This document shows positions 1 through 7,559 of a stretch of 33,748 nucleotides of DNA, in pieces. The notes beneath the pieces were generated by a model. It was not told the origin of the DNA. It was given only the letters and a program-made list of their open reading frames with translations, and did not search any database. Numbering within the stretch: the stretch's first letter is position 1; the number at the start of each line of letters is the position of its first letter. The stretch comes from Candidatus Jettenia ecosi (GTDB lineage Bacteria; Planctomycetota; Brocadiia; Brocadiales; Brocadiaceae). The translations under genes and the position numbers were made by a program. Where the stretch lies: positions 1-33,748 of the forward strand of contig SULG01000031.1 in the NCBI GenBank assembly GCA_005524015.1, written 5' to 3'.

Positions 1-638
1 TGGGCAGATATTTTAGGAAAAGAGGAAAAGGAGAAAAGTTTTTTTCAGAAAAGATGCAGGTATTCAGTGTATTTTAAAAGAATTTCTCTTTTCCTGTTCC
101 CCAGGGAACTATTTCATTCTCCCTTTTCTAAAACATTCATCCATTTTCTCCTGTTTTTCTCAAGTACCCAATCCACCTCCTCTTTCTCCGGCACTCGTTC
201 ATTTTTCCCTCTTTTTTAACTTATCCTTACACATCTTTAGAATACCATGAAAAGATGTCTCGCCGGGAGGCGTCTCTCTGGAAATTTTTATTCTCTGTAA
301 GCCTATTCCCGGGTGGCATTGACAAACTCTGTTTGTCAGTGTGGTATATTCCCTATCCACGGGTGTATTTGAACAACACGGACAAAAGATCCCCGTTCAA
401 GACGTACGGGGACACGGTTTGTCCGTGCCACCCTATTTCGTCTTATCGCACTATTCAAATTTACCTCTCTGGCTTGTGGGTAAAGATAAGCTTTTTTAAA
501 AGGGGATTACTTATTTCCATAATTCTTCCAAGATACTCATGAAAGGGTAAAAATTCAATTACTAAATTTCATAGCACGCCGAGCGAATATTATTACGGGC
601 ATCGTTGCCGATTGCCCGTCAACCACTTTACATGAAAT
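1..638. other. Intergenic stretch, no gene supported
   Basis: I see no convincing gene here. The short plus-strand reading frame at 255-542 runs through a palindromic repeat (311-433), has no ribosome binding site and has an unconvincing composition. The first 250 bases are pyrimidine-rich and hold no recognisable element. The only clear structure is the repeat listed separately. Confidence 0.6.
311..433. repeat. GGGTGGC...GCCACCC palindromic repeat, copy 1
   Basis: The element starts GGGTGGCATTGACAAAC and ends GTTTGTCCGTGCCACCC, so its ends are imperfect inverted repeats. Just inside the left end is a small hairpin, GACAAACTCTGTTTGTC. A second, shorter copy (98 bp) lies at 13791-13888 with the same ends and the same internal hairpin. 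It is non-coding and MITE-like or REP-like. Confidence 0.7.
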
Positions 639-1451
639 TTATCCACCAGAGGACCAGTCTTTACGAAAATCCGGATAAAGGGTAAGTCCGCCGCAGGCGT
701 ATATGGTTTGGCCGGTAATATACGAAGCATCATCCGAAGCCAAAAAGGCAAATACAGCAGCAATTTCTTCAGGGGTTCCGGAACGACCCATAGGAATATG
801 TCTTTCCACCTCCGCCCGTTTACTTGGGTCATCAGCCCAGGCTTTATTTATGGGAGTAATGATTGCCCCCGGACCTACAGCATTGACCCGTATTCCTCTG
901 CCAGCATATTCCAACGCCAGGGTTCTGGTTAAATTTCCCATGCCGCCTTTACTAATGGCGTAACTGAGATAATTAGGCTTAGGAATAATTTCGTGGACGC
1001 TGGAGTTGTTGAGGATTACCCCGCCGCCTTCGCGGGATAAAAAATGCTTTATTGCCTCGCGGGCACATAAATAAGCGCCACGAAGATTAACCGCAATAAC
1101 CTTGTCAAAATCTCTCATATCGTTCTCATGGCTTATGCTTGATTTCTGGATGCCTGCATTATTTATCATAATATCCAATCTACCCCATTCTGTTATAATC
1201 TCATGAAACATCCTTACCACATCATCCTCTTTTGATACATCGCCCTGAACCATGAGATCCTTACAGCCAAAACTCTTTACCGATAGACAGATATTTCGGA
1301 CAGCAGACAGGACATCTTCAACTCTTTCATCATCATGATGATAATTAACAGCGACATTTGCGCCCTCTTGTGAAAACCGGACAGCAATAGCATAGCCAAT
1401 GCCTGAGGTTGCGCCTGTTATCAGAACATTTTTTCCTTCTAATCTTCTCAT
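639..1451 (-). CDS. SDR-family oxidoreductase, glucose 1-dehydrogenase-like
   Basis: This is a cytoplasmic NAD(P)-dependent short-chain dehydrogenase. With the start at 1451 it has 270 residues, normal for a classical SDR. The cofactor motif TGATSGIG is at residues 12-19, NNAG at 97-100, catalytic Ser near 150-151, and YAISK (Tyr164, Lys168) completes the active site. The SSVHEIIPKP stretch followed by YAISKGG resembles bacterial glucose 1-dehydrogenases, but SDR substrates cannot be read from sequence. The reading frame extends to a TTG at 1466. I chose the ATG at 1451 because GGAG lies 9 bases upstream and the protein then begins in normal SDR fashion. It is a single gene with a long repeat-filled upstream gap. 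Confidence 0.9.
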   Translation of the reverse strand: MRRLEGKNVLITGATSGIGYAIAVRFSQEGANVAVNYHHDDERVEDVLSAVRNICLSVKSFGCKDLMVQGDVSKEDDVVRMFHEIITEWGRLDIMINNAGIQKSSISHENDMRDFDKVIAVNLRGAYLCAREAIKHFLSREGGGVILNNSSVHEIIPKPNYLSYAISKGGMGNLTRTLALEYAGRGIRVNAVGPGAIITPINKAWADDPSKRAEVERHIPMGRSGTPEEIAAVFAFLASDDASYITGQTIYACGGLTLYPDFRKDWSSGG

Positions 1452-1466
1452 ATTTATTGTCTCCAA

Positions 1467-2060
1467 AAATTATTTTGATACGGCATTCCTGTACTTATAA
1501 GAGTAAAATCCATCAGGGTTAAAAATCATTGGCTGAAGAGAAAATCCCGAAGGGGTGATATACAACGGCAATAATGAAAATATATCACCCCTTCGGGGTT
1601 AGAAAATAATTGCGTATCGATATGCTATAATAATGTAACTATTCAGCGTACTTTCGCCCACAATCACTACGAGTGAACAAAATATTGATTATGGAATCCC
1701 GAAGGGATGTCATGATTATAGCATATCGTTATGCAATTATTGTTAACCCCGTAGGGGTGGCATGGTATCATTATTTCGCGATATTTCACCCCTACGGGGT
1801 TGAATATTGTGGTGTGTTTTTCTCTATAATCATGTCATCCCTTCGGGATTTTCCTGTCTGTCCGTTTTCCCTATTGGCTCTTAACTATTCTGAGAAAATA
1901 TTCTCTGCCAGTTTCGCTGAATAGTTACATAATAATTACATCCCTTCGGGATTAAAAAAACCATGCGAAAATAATTACGGTGTTGTTTGGGCGTTCAAAC
2001 CAATAGTGTCTGATTTACAATTGACAAAAGCTTATCTAAAGATATTAGACAATCTTTAGA
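1467..2060. other. Repeat-filled intergenic stretch
   Basis: There is no supported gene between the SDR start and the MITE-like element at 2061. A reading frame at 1673-1924 on the plus strand lies wholly inside nested palindromes and is not credible. The stretch is mainly the nested repeat array listed separately, plus a 13-bp perfect stem (2031-2043 with 2052-2064) that runs into the end of the MITE-like element. Confidence 0.7.
1543..1953. repeat. Nested palindromic repeat array (CCCGAAGGG family), array 1
   Basis: A first hairpin pairs AATCCCGAAGGGGTGATATA at 1543-1562 with its inverse at 1581-1600. Then come three concentric inverted repeats: ATGTAACTATTCAGCG at 1633-1648 with 1915-1930; AATCCCGAAGGGATGTCAT and following bases at 1695-1721 with 1824-1850; and AACCCCGTAGGGGTG at 1745-1759 with 1788-1802. 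A further half unit ends near 1953. The same units recur near 4.4, 22.7 and 26.1 kb. Confidence 0.85.
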
Positions 2061-2143
2061 TAAGTACCTGACCACAAATTTTTGTACATGTATCTTTGTA
2101 TACAGGGGTTTTCAGCATGCAAATATTTATATTCAGGTACTTA
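2061..2143. mobile_element. 83-bp MITE-like element, copy 1
   Basis: The element has perfect 11-bp terminal inverted repeats, TAAGTACCTGA at 2061-2071 and TCAGGTACTTA at 2133-2143. A copy of identical length lies inverted at 4273-4355 with only about five differences, and a half copy lies at 4660-4686. The outermost TA on both sides would fit a TA target duplication, as made by IS630/Tc1-mariner transposases; that family link is inference. No transposase is encoded. Its right end supplies the stop codon of the truncated oxidoreductase gene at 2133-2411. Confidence 0.8.
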
Positions 2144-2411
2144 TCACATCTCTCTTATGGCGCATAATATTCTTAAAATCAAGTGAAAAAGGCATCTCGT
2201 CTAAACCATACTCTTTAGTCCTTCTCATAAGCCAGGCTATCTTTGCAGAACGAAGGAATGTTTTTGTAGGAACACATCCGGAATGGAGGCAGTCTCCACC
2301 CAGCTTGTTTTTCTCAATAAGGGCAATCTTGGCTCCCAGGTGAACGGCTCCGCTTGCTATATTTAATCCACCGACCCCGCCGCCGATTATTGTGATATCG
2401 AAATCAGCCAT
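2133..2411 (-). pseudogene. Truncated FAD-dependent disulfide oxidoreductase (N-terminal fragment)
   Basis: Only 92 codons remain of a family that is normally about 450-480 residues (dihydrolipoamide dehydrogenase / mercuric reductase type). The fragment has the FAD-binding GGGVGGLN motif near residues 10-17 and the redox-active cysteine pair GGDCLHSGCVPTK (Cys41, Cys46). The last codons and the TGA stop come from the end of the 83-bp MITE-like element, and no remaining C-terminal sequence is visible beyond it. The FAD domain is incomplete and the NAD and dimerisation domains are absent, so function is unlikely. The ATG overlaps the end of the upstream TVP38/TMEM64 gene by 8 bases, which suggests the two were once translationally coupled. 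Confidence 0.88.
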
Positions 2412-3092
2412 AATTTCCCCCTTTTTTAAACCTTTTATAGAGAATTGGTATTAGCGAAATGAGTATCAGGAGTGAGCCTGCGATTATCAGATTAATAAGC
2501 GCGTTTTTCCAACTCCCCGTTGCTCCTTGAAAGAGCGAATCTGCAAAATAGGTATAAAGGAACGTGCCTGGTATCATACCCAGGGCAGAACCCAGTAAGT
2601 AATCACGATATTTAATGCCGGAAAGGCCTGCACTGATATTAAGTCCGTTGAAAGGAATTATAGGTATCAATCGCAGTGTGAATATAAATCGGAAGCCTTG
2701 ACCGGCAATCTTTTTCTCGTATTTCCCTACTTTCCCTCTCACGAGTTTAGATACAAAGTCCCGACCCAAATACCTCGCCATAAAAAATGCAAAGGTAGCG
2801 CCGAGGTTAGCAGCAATAAAATTATACATCGTTCCCCATACCACCCCAAATACCATTCCGCCTAATAACGTTAAGAGTGAACCGGGGATTGCAACAATAC
2901 ATCCGACTCCATAAAAAAGATAAAAGCAATAGGTCCCCACCAATGTCCTCTGAGCTGGTTAAGAATATACAGAAGTTTATCTTTCTGAATGTATTGTGAT
3001 AAAGAGGTATACCTGAACACAAGAAATATACTGCCAATAATCATTATGAGTATGCCGAACTTTATTATTGATTTCTTATCCTTCATTATCAT
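2404..3092 (-). pseudogene. TVP38/TMEM64 (DedA-like) membrane protein, frameshifted
   Basis: Two overlapping frames together encode one polytopic inner-membrane protein of the TVP38/TMEM64 (SNARE-associated, DedA superfamily) type. The first frame (from 3092) gives a membrane helix and ends its homologous part at PIAFIFF. The second frame (to 2404) continues YGVGCIVAIPGSLLTLLGG, followed by the family's AxxGAxxxFxxxRYxGR-like stretch and LRLIPIIPFNGLN. The break is at a run of six A (2913-2918 on the plus strand); one more base there would restore a single frame. It may be a real mutation, slippage or a sequence error. Pairing of this family with a mercuric-reductase-like flavoprotein is common, and here that partner follows with an 8-base overlap. 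Confidence 0.8.
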
Positions 3093-3400
3093 AGGTTTAA
3101 TTCAGCAATATACTTGCCAAGGGATTCCTGGTGTAGAGATTTAAAAGCCGCTATCAAAGGTAGCCTCATGTAATGTATAGGATTTCAAATACGTAGGGCA
3201 ATCCTTTCGGGCTGCCTGGCAAGGCTAAACAGGTTGTCCGAGAATGCTTTCACACGACAAATCCTATACTATATGTTGACAAAATATTAGCATGACAACA
3301 ATATTTAGTATGGCATTTGTGGGTCGATTGAATTCTCGGACAGCCTGTAAAGCCTCGTCCTGCATTTACGCATTTTTGTTATGGTTATTTGTAATTTGTT
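3093..3400. other. Intergenic stretch with a MITE-like repeat
   Basis: No gene is seen. It contains a 25-base segment (3103-3127) that recurs almost unchanged at 4718-4743, and a 140-bp MITE-like element at 3219-3358. The segment next to 3093 would carry the promoter of the TVP38/TMEM64 gene, but I cannot identify convincing promoter boxes. Confidence 0.55.
3219..3358. mobile_element. 140-bp MITE-like element, copy 1
   Basis: The left end GCAAGGCTAAACAGG and the right end CAGCCTGTAAAGCC are imperfect inverted repeats, extended inward by TTGTCCGAGAAT on the left and ATTCTCGGACAG on the right, so the terminal repeats are about 25-30 bp. A copy of the same length and orientation lies at 6091-6230. 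There is no coding capacity. The right terminus of this copy has diverged (AGCCTCGT instead of AGCCTTGC). Confidence 0.78.
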
Positions 3401-4051
3401 TTATGGCTTCCCGATCCTTATATCATCATAATAAGCAGTAACTGATTCTCCTGTATTGTCCGTATCCGTCATGATGGCTATTCCCCCTACAAGCGGTGGC
3501 TCTTCCCTAAAGACCTTCTTAAAATCTTCGTAAACATTCCTTTGTTCTGTAACCCATTTTCCTGTATTTTCGCTTCCGCTTTCAACTGCAACTATAATTG
3601 ACTTTGAATGAAACGGGCTTGGAAAATATTTTCCTTTTATGAGCTTGTTTGTCCAGACGTAGTTAATACTCCTTGTTAATAACAAAAACCAGGAGAGAAA
3701 TATAACATATATCCTTGCTGCGCAATCACCACCCCCCTTAGTCATTACATTGCCTTTTTTAATAACATTTGTTACTTTCCATCTCCACGTTAATACAGGA
3801 TATTCCTTAAGATTATATTGATATTGATAAATTAAAGCCGATGCCGAGGCTGTGCTTTCAGCTTTTAATACGTGATTGTTTTCCGTTTTGATAATGTGGT
3901 ATTGAGTCTTTCCGTGGATCGTCCTGCTTCTCCATTGAGGTTTTAATCCATCCTCAAAATCTTCAATAAGTATGGTTTGCTCAGCAGTACACTGTGTGGA
4001 GATACCGGTAATCGTTACGATGAATAGGATTGCTGATAGGAATATTTGCAT
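3401..4051 (-). CDS. Exported DUF3047-family protein
   Basis: This 216-residue protein begins with a typical signal peptide (about residues 1-23, ending near CTAEQ) and is probably periplasmic. The body resembles DUF3047 proteins: an early EDFEDGLKPQWR segment, a YPVLTWRWKV strand, a central D-C-A-A-R-I-Y-V segment, and a conserved C-terminal part with GGIAIMTDTDNTGESVTAYYDDI. The fold is probably a beta-sandwich, perhaps sugar- or polymer-binding, but no reaction is established for the family. The ATG is preceded by GGGAGG at good spacing. It stands alone between repeat-rich gaps, about 300 bases upstream of the TVP38 gene. Confidence 0.75.
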   Translation of the reverse strand: MQIFLSAILFIVTITGISTQCTAEQTILIEDFEDGLKPQWRSRTIHGKTQYHIIKTENNHVLKAESTASASALIYQYQYNLKEYPVLTWRWKVTNVIKKGNVMTKGGGDCAARIYVIFLSWFLLLTRSINYVWTNKLIKGKYFPSPFHSKSIIVAVESGSENTGKWVTEQRNVYEDFKKVFREEPPLVGGIAIMTDTDNTGESVTAYYDDIRIGKP

Positions 4052-4272
4052 ATAATTTACCTCCCATTAAACGGATTTAACGTATAAGGGATTTTTTCTG
4101 CCTTTTATTGTGTTTCAGGAGAGTTGTGTATTAAATTTGGCTTTTGGGATTTTCCGGACTGCTCCCATTCATTTTGAATTAGACATGGGATTGAGCTTAT
4201 GCTTTGAGATGGAAACGTACCGGGTGTTTGAATTTAATTGAAGACGATTGAACCAGCCAGTTTTATTGCCTA

Positions 4273-4355
4273 TAAGTACCTGAACATACATATTTGCATA
4301 CTGAAAACCCCTGTATACAAAGATACAGGTACAAAAATTTGTGGTCAGGTACTTA
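4273..4355. mobile_element. 83-bp MITE-like element, copy 2 (inverted)
   Basis: It begins TAAGTACCTGA (4273-4283) and ends TCAGGTACTTA (4345-4355). It is the reverse complement of the copy at 2061-2143, with the same length and about five substitutions. An internal hairpin CCTGTAT...ATACAGG is intact here and imperfect in copy 1. The two copies bracket the broken oxidoreductase, the TVP38 gene and the DUF3047 gene in inverted orientation. Confidence 0.8.
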
Positions 4356-4377
4356 CCATGAAGATGATCTCTATTTC

Positions 4378-4574
4378 AAGCCCGAAGGGCTGTCATGATT
4401 ATAGATAATGAATTACCGCAAAATCAATAACCCTGAAGGGGTGAAATACTTATCAGAAAACAACGGCAAATTCCCAGGCAATGACCGGTATACACGGGTT
4501 TTCCATGCCACCCCTTCGGGGTTCAAATCCTTTCTTCTGCTCTTTTGCTATAATCATACCATCCCTTCGGGATT
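4378..4574. repeat. Nested palindromic repeat array (CCCGAAGGG family), array 2
   Basis: The outer arms are at 4378-4404 (AAGCCCGAAGGGCTGTCAT and following bases) and 4548-4574, in inverse orientation. The inner arms are AACCCTGAAGGGGTG at 4429-4443 and CACCCCTTCGGGGTT at 4509-4523. The layout matches array 1 near 1.7 kb, so the whole nested unit rather than the single hairpin seems to be the repeating element. Confidence 0.82.
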
Positions 4575-4659
4575 ATGAGACAAAAACACCTTGATACTCT
4601 GTCACACCGTTTCTTTGGATTCTGTCTTCTGAATTCTCTATTCTGTTGACAAAGAGAAT

Positions 4660-4686
4660 GTACAAAAATTTGTGGTCAGGTACTTA
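4660..4686. mobile_element. Half copy of the 83-bp MITE-like element
   Basis: These 27 bases match the end of the 83-bp element that carries TCAGGTACTTA and the adjoining TGTACAAAAATTTGTGG. The other half is missing. It is probably a remnant of deletion or recombination between copies. Confidence 0.65.
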
Positions 4687-4840
4687 GAATAAGACGGATA
4701 GGCAAGTGTTTATATGACAGCAATATGCTTGCCAAAGGGATTCTTAAGGTAAAATTATGATTCAGAGTAAGGAATGTAAGGAGTTGCACTACACTTCTCA
4801 TGCAAACTTTTTCTATAGGTAGAAAATAAGAAGGGGTATA

Positions 4841-4945
4841 ATGAAAAACAATACTTTTATGATTTGTATGCCAGTGGCAGCGCTGACATTACTTATTTGC
4901 AGTAAGGGGAAAAGTGTGACATGTTACAGATATGTGTCATTATGA
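4841..4945 (+). CDS. Doubtful 34-residue secreted or lipoprotein-like fragment
   Basis: A small frame begins ATGAAAAACAATACT after AAGGGG at reasonable spacing. It encodes a signal-peptide-like hydrophobic stretch (FMICMPVAALTLLICS), then stops after 34 codons. It resembles the beginning of an exported protein whose body has been lost. I do not recognise a family. It lies in a repeat-rich gap and opposite to the strand of its neighbours, so it may be a remnant or chance. Confidence 0.2.
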   Translation: MKNNTFMICMPVAALTLLICSKGKSVTCYRYVSL

Positions 4946-5002
4946 AGGCGCGATATGCTACGTTTTTTATTTGAATAACTACGGAAAATGAAAGGGGATG
5001 TA

Positions 5003-5488
5003 TTAATATACCTCCATCATCCATGGGATATCTTCGCTGGCAAAGCGAATAGTGGTTTCCGTCATATAGTTATACTCTGTCCGGAATTGCTCGTAATGAG
5101 ATAGCTCCATGTTAGCAAGCATATGAAATACTTCCCGGTCACTCGCATGCGTTGAGACCTCACAGGCCTTCCTGTAAAACTCATAAGCCCTCCGTTCTGT
5201 ATCCATAATGATTTTAATGGCCTCATCAAATAGCGCTGTTTTGGCTGGGATTTCAGGCCGTACAATCTTAAGTTCCGTTGTTTCCGCCAATACGGGCATG
5301 TGTTGAAATTTCTCCTGATACCAGGATTGCAGGAACTCGTAGTGTTTCAATTCGATAGCAGACATGATTTCAAATTTGAGTCGTGCACCCTTGTCCTTCA
5401 TCTGAAGCGCTAAATTTAAATAGAATTGATGGGCTTTTTTCTCTTCTGAAATAGCTGTTTCTAAAATACTTTTAATATCGTTTGACAT
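5003..5488 (-). CDS. Ferritin-like/rubrerythrin-type diiron protein
   Basis: This 161-residue all-helical protein has the two repeated helix pairs of the ferritin-like superfamily. Candidate metal ligands are Glu15/16 in ISEEKKAHQFY, Glu46 and His49 in IELKHYEF, Glu98 in DTERRAYEFY, and Glu128 and His131 in MELSHYEQF. There is no C-terminal rubredoxin domain (no CxxC pairs), so it is not a full rubrerythrin. Related proteins bind a diiron centre and act in peroxide or iron handling; the exact activity here is inference. There is no signal peptide, so it is cytoplasmic. No strong ribosome binding site was seen before the ATG. It follows the YbaK-like gene by about 50 bases on the same strand. 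Confidence 0.85.
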   Translation of the reverse strand: MSNDIKSILETAISEEKKAHQFYLNLALQMKDKGARLKFEIMSAIELKHYEFLQSWYQEKFQHMPVLAETTELKIVRPEIPAKTALFDEAIKIIMDTERRAYEFYRKACEVSTHASDREVFHMLANMELSHYEQFRTEYNYMTETTIRFASEDIPWMMEVY

Positions 5489-5539
5489 AACATATCATGG
5501 CTGAATAAATTGAAATTTGCTTGAACAGAAACAGAAAGA

Positions 5540-6007
5540 TTATATCTCAGTTGAAAATTTTGTTACTTTTGGCTTTACCAATCTATCGAAGTCCTCATAT
5601 GCCATCATAATAAGTTCCCTGTGAGAACCGGCATTGAATGCTATCTCCTCACCTTTAGACAAGGTTTCATCCACAAAAACATCCATTCCATAAAGATTGC
5701 CAAAAGGTGGCATGGCGCCAATTTCACATAAGGGAAACAGATCTTTAAACTCCTTCTCATTGGCTATCGCTACATTGCATGATTCTACAACATTCTTCAA
5801 AAGATCCAGGCTTACCCTCCGTGAAGCAGGAAGAACGCACATGGCAATTTTTTCACCGATTTTAGTTATAACCGTCTTAGCAAATTCTCTCCTGGGAATA
5901 TGAGCAGATTTTGCAGTCTCTTCAGCAGTAAAAATGCGGGAATGGTTGATGGTGATATACTTAACATTATGAGAGTCTAAAAATTCTTTTAAGCGTTTTA
6001 CTGGCAT
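5540..6007 (-). CDS. YbaK/ProX-type aminoacyl-tRNA deacylase
   Basis: This 155-residue protein of the YbaK/EbsC/ProX editing family hydrolyses mischarged aminoacyl-tRNA (typically Ala- or Cys-tRNA(Pro)) in the cytoplasm. Visible marks are the early FTAEETAKSAHI segment, the conserved lysine in FAKTVI, GAMPPFGN (about 98-105), and the C-terminal AGSHRELIMM segment followed by the DFDRLVKP end. The frame is open to 6040, but I place the start at the ATG at 6007 because GGAGAAAGGAG lies just upstream and the protein then has the family length. Which amino acid it edits cannot be read from the sequence. Confidence 0.88.
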   Translation of the reverse strand: MPVKRLKEFLDSHNVKYITINHSRIFTAEETAKSAHIPRREFAKTVITKIGEKIAMCVLPASRRVSLDLLKNVVESCNVAIANEKEFKDLFPLCEIGAMPPFGNLYGMDVFVDETLSKGEEIAFNAGSHRELIMMAYEDFDRLVKPKVTKFSTEI

Positions 6008-6090
6008 AAAATCTCCTTTCTCCTGGTCATTATGATACATATTTTTTGATTATGAGTACAACCTGTGATTTTAGAAATTTAAGCGGGGAA

Positions 6091-6230
6091 GCAAGGCTAA
6101 ACAGGCTGTCCGGGAATGCTTTCACACGGCCAAGCCTATACTATATGCTGATAAAATATTAGCACGACAACAATATTTAGTATGACATTTGTGCGTCGAT
6201 TGAATTCTCGGACAGCCTGTAAAGCCTTGC
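6091..6230. mobile_element. 140-bp MITE-like element, copy 2
   Basis: It starts GCAAGGCTAAACAGGCTGTC and ends GACAGCCTGTAAAGCCTTGC. The terminal inverted repeats are better preserved than in the copy at 3219-3358, and the two are about 90 percent alike by eye. It lies between the YbaK-like gene and the flavin reductase gene. A compact GCAAGGCTAAAACCTTGC sequence at about 20701-20718 looks like the two ends joined without the middle. Confidence 0.8.
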
Positions 6231-6292
6231 CCTGCATTTTACCTATTTCCCATAGAGTGATTACCGCCATGTCTTTAGCAGGCCAGGTATTT

Positions 6293-6859
6293 TTAAAGCT
6301 GTTTACCTAGAGAGAAAGCCTTTCCGAGATATTCACCAACTCCATAATAGGCGCGGACATCAGGTGCATAGAGCATAGGTTGTAATTTTTCTATATCGAT
6401 CGACCCGCCCTCTCCAAGTACAGATTCTTCAGCTTTGACATCCAGGATCTCGCCAATAAATTGAGTGTGCAATCCTATTTCAATGGTATGTGTTAGTTTG
6501 CATTCCAGAACAAGAGGAAATTCTTTAATGTAAGGAGCGTCTGCAAGATCGCTTTTAACAGGAGTAAGTTTTGTCGTGGCGAATTTATCTTCTTTTCCTC
6601 CAGACGCAATCCCAAAATAATCTGCCTCCTTTGCATGGGTTTGAGACGGAATGTTTACGGTAAAGGCCTTCCGTTCTGTAATATTCCCATACGTATACGT
6701 TGCTTTCCGAAGGGAGATTGCGATACTTGGCGGACTGGAACAGCAAAGACCACCCCATGCAACGTTCATTGCATTTGGTTTTCCAGCCTTATCATAAGTT
6801 CCGATAATAAATACCGGGGTTGGATATACTATGGTCTTTGCGCCTAAAGACTTTTTCAT
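6293..6859 (-). CDS. Flavin reductase-domain (flavoredoxin-like) protein
   Basis: This 188-residue FMN-binding split-barrel protein is of the flavin reductase / flavoredoxin type. It would bind FMN and pass electrons from NAD(P)H or a donor protein, in the cytoplasm. The sequence shows [11 protein letters not shown], the NAMNVAWGG turn, [16 protein letters not shown], and FTVNIPS, the usual flavin-contacting segments, then a long FIGEI strand. Length is normal. The ATG overlaps the stop of the upstream M23-like gene by four bases (ATGA) and is preceded by GGAGG inside that gene, so the two are translationally coupled. The natural electron partner is unknown. Confidence 0.85.
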   Translation of the reverse strand: MKKSLGAKTIVYPTPVFIIGTYDKAGKPNAMNVAWGGLCCSSPPSIAISLRKATYTYGNITERKAFTVNIPSQTHAKEADYFGIASGGKEDKFATTKLTPVKSDLADAPYIKEFPLVLECKLTHTIEIGLHTQFIGEILDVKAEESVLGEGGSIDIEKLQPMLYAPDVRAYYGVGEYLGKAFSLGKQL

Positions 6860-7506
6860 GTTTTTCCTCCGTGTTTTAAGAAATTATTAAAAAGTTCTGC
6901 ATTCCTACTGTCTTGCTCTGCTTTATAGTTACAACTGATGAATTCCAGTGGATCGCACAAGGTACTTATATTACGATCATGTATAATTTCCCAGTCAAGT
7001 TTTTCATTAGGAAAGGATTCTGGTAACCATGCTGTGGAAATATGCAAATGAGGAAATATTTTTGTTTTCCTCCTGATAGGTGCAATAGTAGCAATCACAT
7101 CTCCTTCATTCAAGATTTTTCCGGCATCAATACCGTGATATGGACTCATATGGCCGTAGATTGTATAAAGTTTATTTCCATTGCCGTTATAGATATTATG
7201 GTTTACATAGAGAGATTTTCCTAAGAAATCATTACCAATATGGACAACCTTACCATTATACATTACGGGAATATGTGTTTCTTCGCCAAGATTATGTACC
7301 TGTCCGTCTTCATTCCGGTAAAAGCACAAATCTATCCCCTCATGAGGTTTATGACGAATTCCTCTGTCTGTCCACCATGTGTGGAGATTGTTGAATAACA
7401 TGCCGGGATAAAAAATCCACTCCTTAAACCCAAGTTTATTAAGATTGTTGTGTTCTATGAGAGACTCATGGAATCGTGATTTTCGTATGATACATCCTTG
7501 TTTCAT
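6856..7506 (-). CDS. M23 (LytM)-like metallopeptidase-fold protein, no signal peptide
   Basis: This 216-residue protein carries the zinc motifs of M23 peptidases: HEGID at 55-59 (HxGxD), YGHM at 117-120 and HLH at 153-155. These suggest a zinc endopeptidase of the lysostaphin/LytM fold. Unusually, there is no N-terminal signal peptide or membrane anchor, although M23 enzymes usually act on peptidoglycan outside the membrane. The segment between the motifs ([32 protein letters not shown]) is typical of the fold. It overlaps the flavin reductase start by four bases. An intracellular substrate or non-classical role is possible, but this is inference. Confidence 0.72.
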   Translation of the reverse strand: MKQGCIIRKSRFHESLIEHNNLNKLGFKEWIFYPGMLFNNLHTWWTDRGIRHKPHEGIDLCFYRNEDGQVHNLGEETHIPVMYNGKVVHIGNDFLGKSLYVNHNIYNGNGNKLYTIYGHMSPYHGIDAGKILNEGDVIATIAPIRRKTKIFPHLHISTAWLPESFPNEKLDWEIIHDRNISTLCDPLEFISCNYKAEQDSRNAELFNNFLKHGGKT

Positions 7507-7530
7507 ACAGTCGATGCTGAGAGAAGGTAA

Positions 7531-7559
7531 GGCAGGGGCGCATTATCAGCGCCCCTGCC
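7531..7559 (-). terminator. Strong hairpin, possible terminator
   Basis: A perfect 11-bp G+C-rich stem (GGCAGGGGCGC with GCGCCCCTGCC) has a 7-base loop. It lies downstream of the GlsB-like gene and just upstream of the M23-like gene. On the minus strand it is followed by TTACCTTC, only a weak T tract, so it may be a terminator or simply another dispersed palindrome. Confidence 0.4.

Larger units (their letters stand above)
4052..5002. other. Repeat-filled intergenic stretch
   Basis: This gap holds the inverted second copy of the 83-bp MITE-like element (4273-4355), nested palindromic array 2 (4378-4574), a half copy of the 83-bp element (4660-4686), a duplicate of the segment found upstream of the TVP38 gene (4718-4743) and a doubtful 34-codon reading frame (4841-4945). 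I see no other gene. Confidence 0.7.

Noticed and set aside
255-542. Plus-strand 95-codon reading frame
   Set aside because: It runs through the GGGTGGC palindrome, has no ribosome binding site and no protein-like pattern.
1673-1924. Plus-strand 83-codon frame
   Set aside because: It lies wholly inside nested palindromic repeats, so it is a by-product of the repeat sequence.
2905-2925. Programmed frameshift in the TVP38 gene
   Set aside because: The A run is short and no stimulatory hairpin or ribosome-binding-like element is evident; mutation or sequence error is simpler.
1543-4574. CRISPR array made of the CCCGAAGGG repeats
   Set aside because: The units alternate in orientation, spacers are irregular and related to one another, and no cas gene is near.
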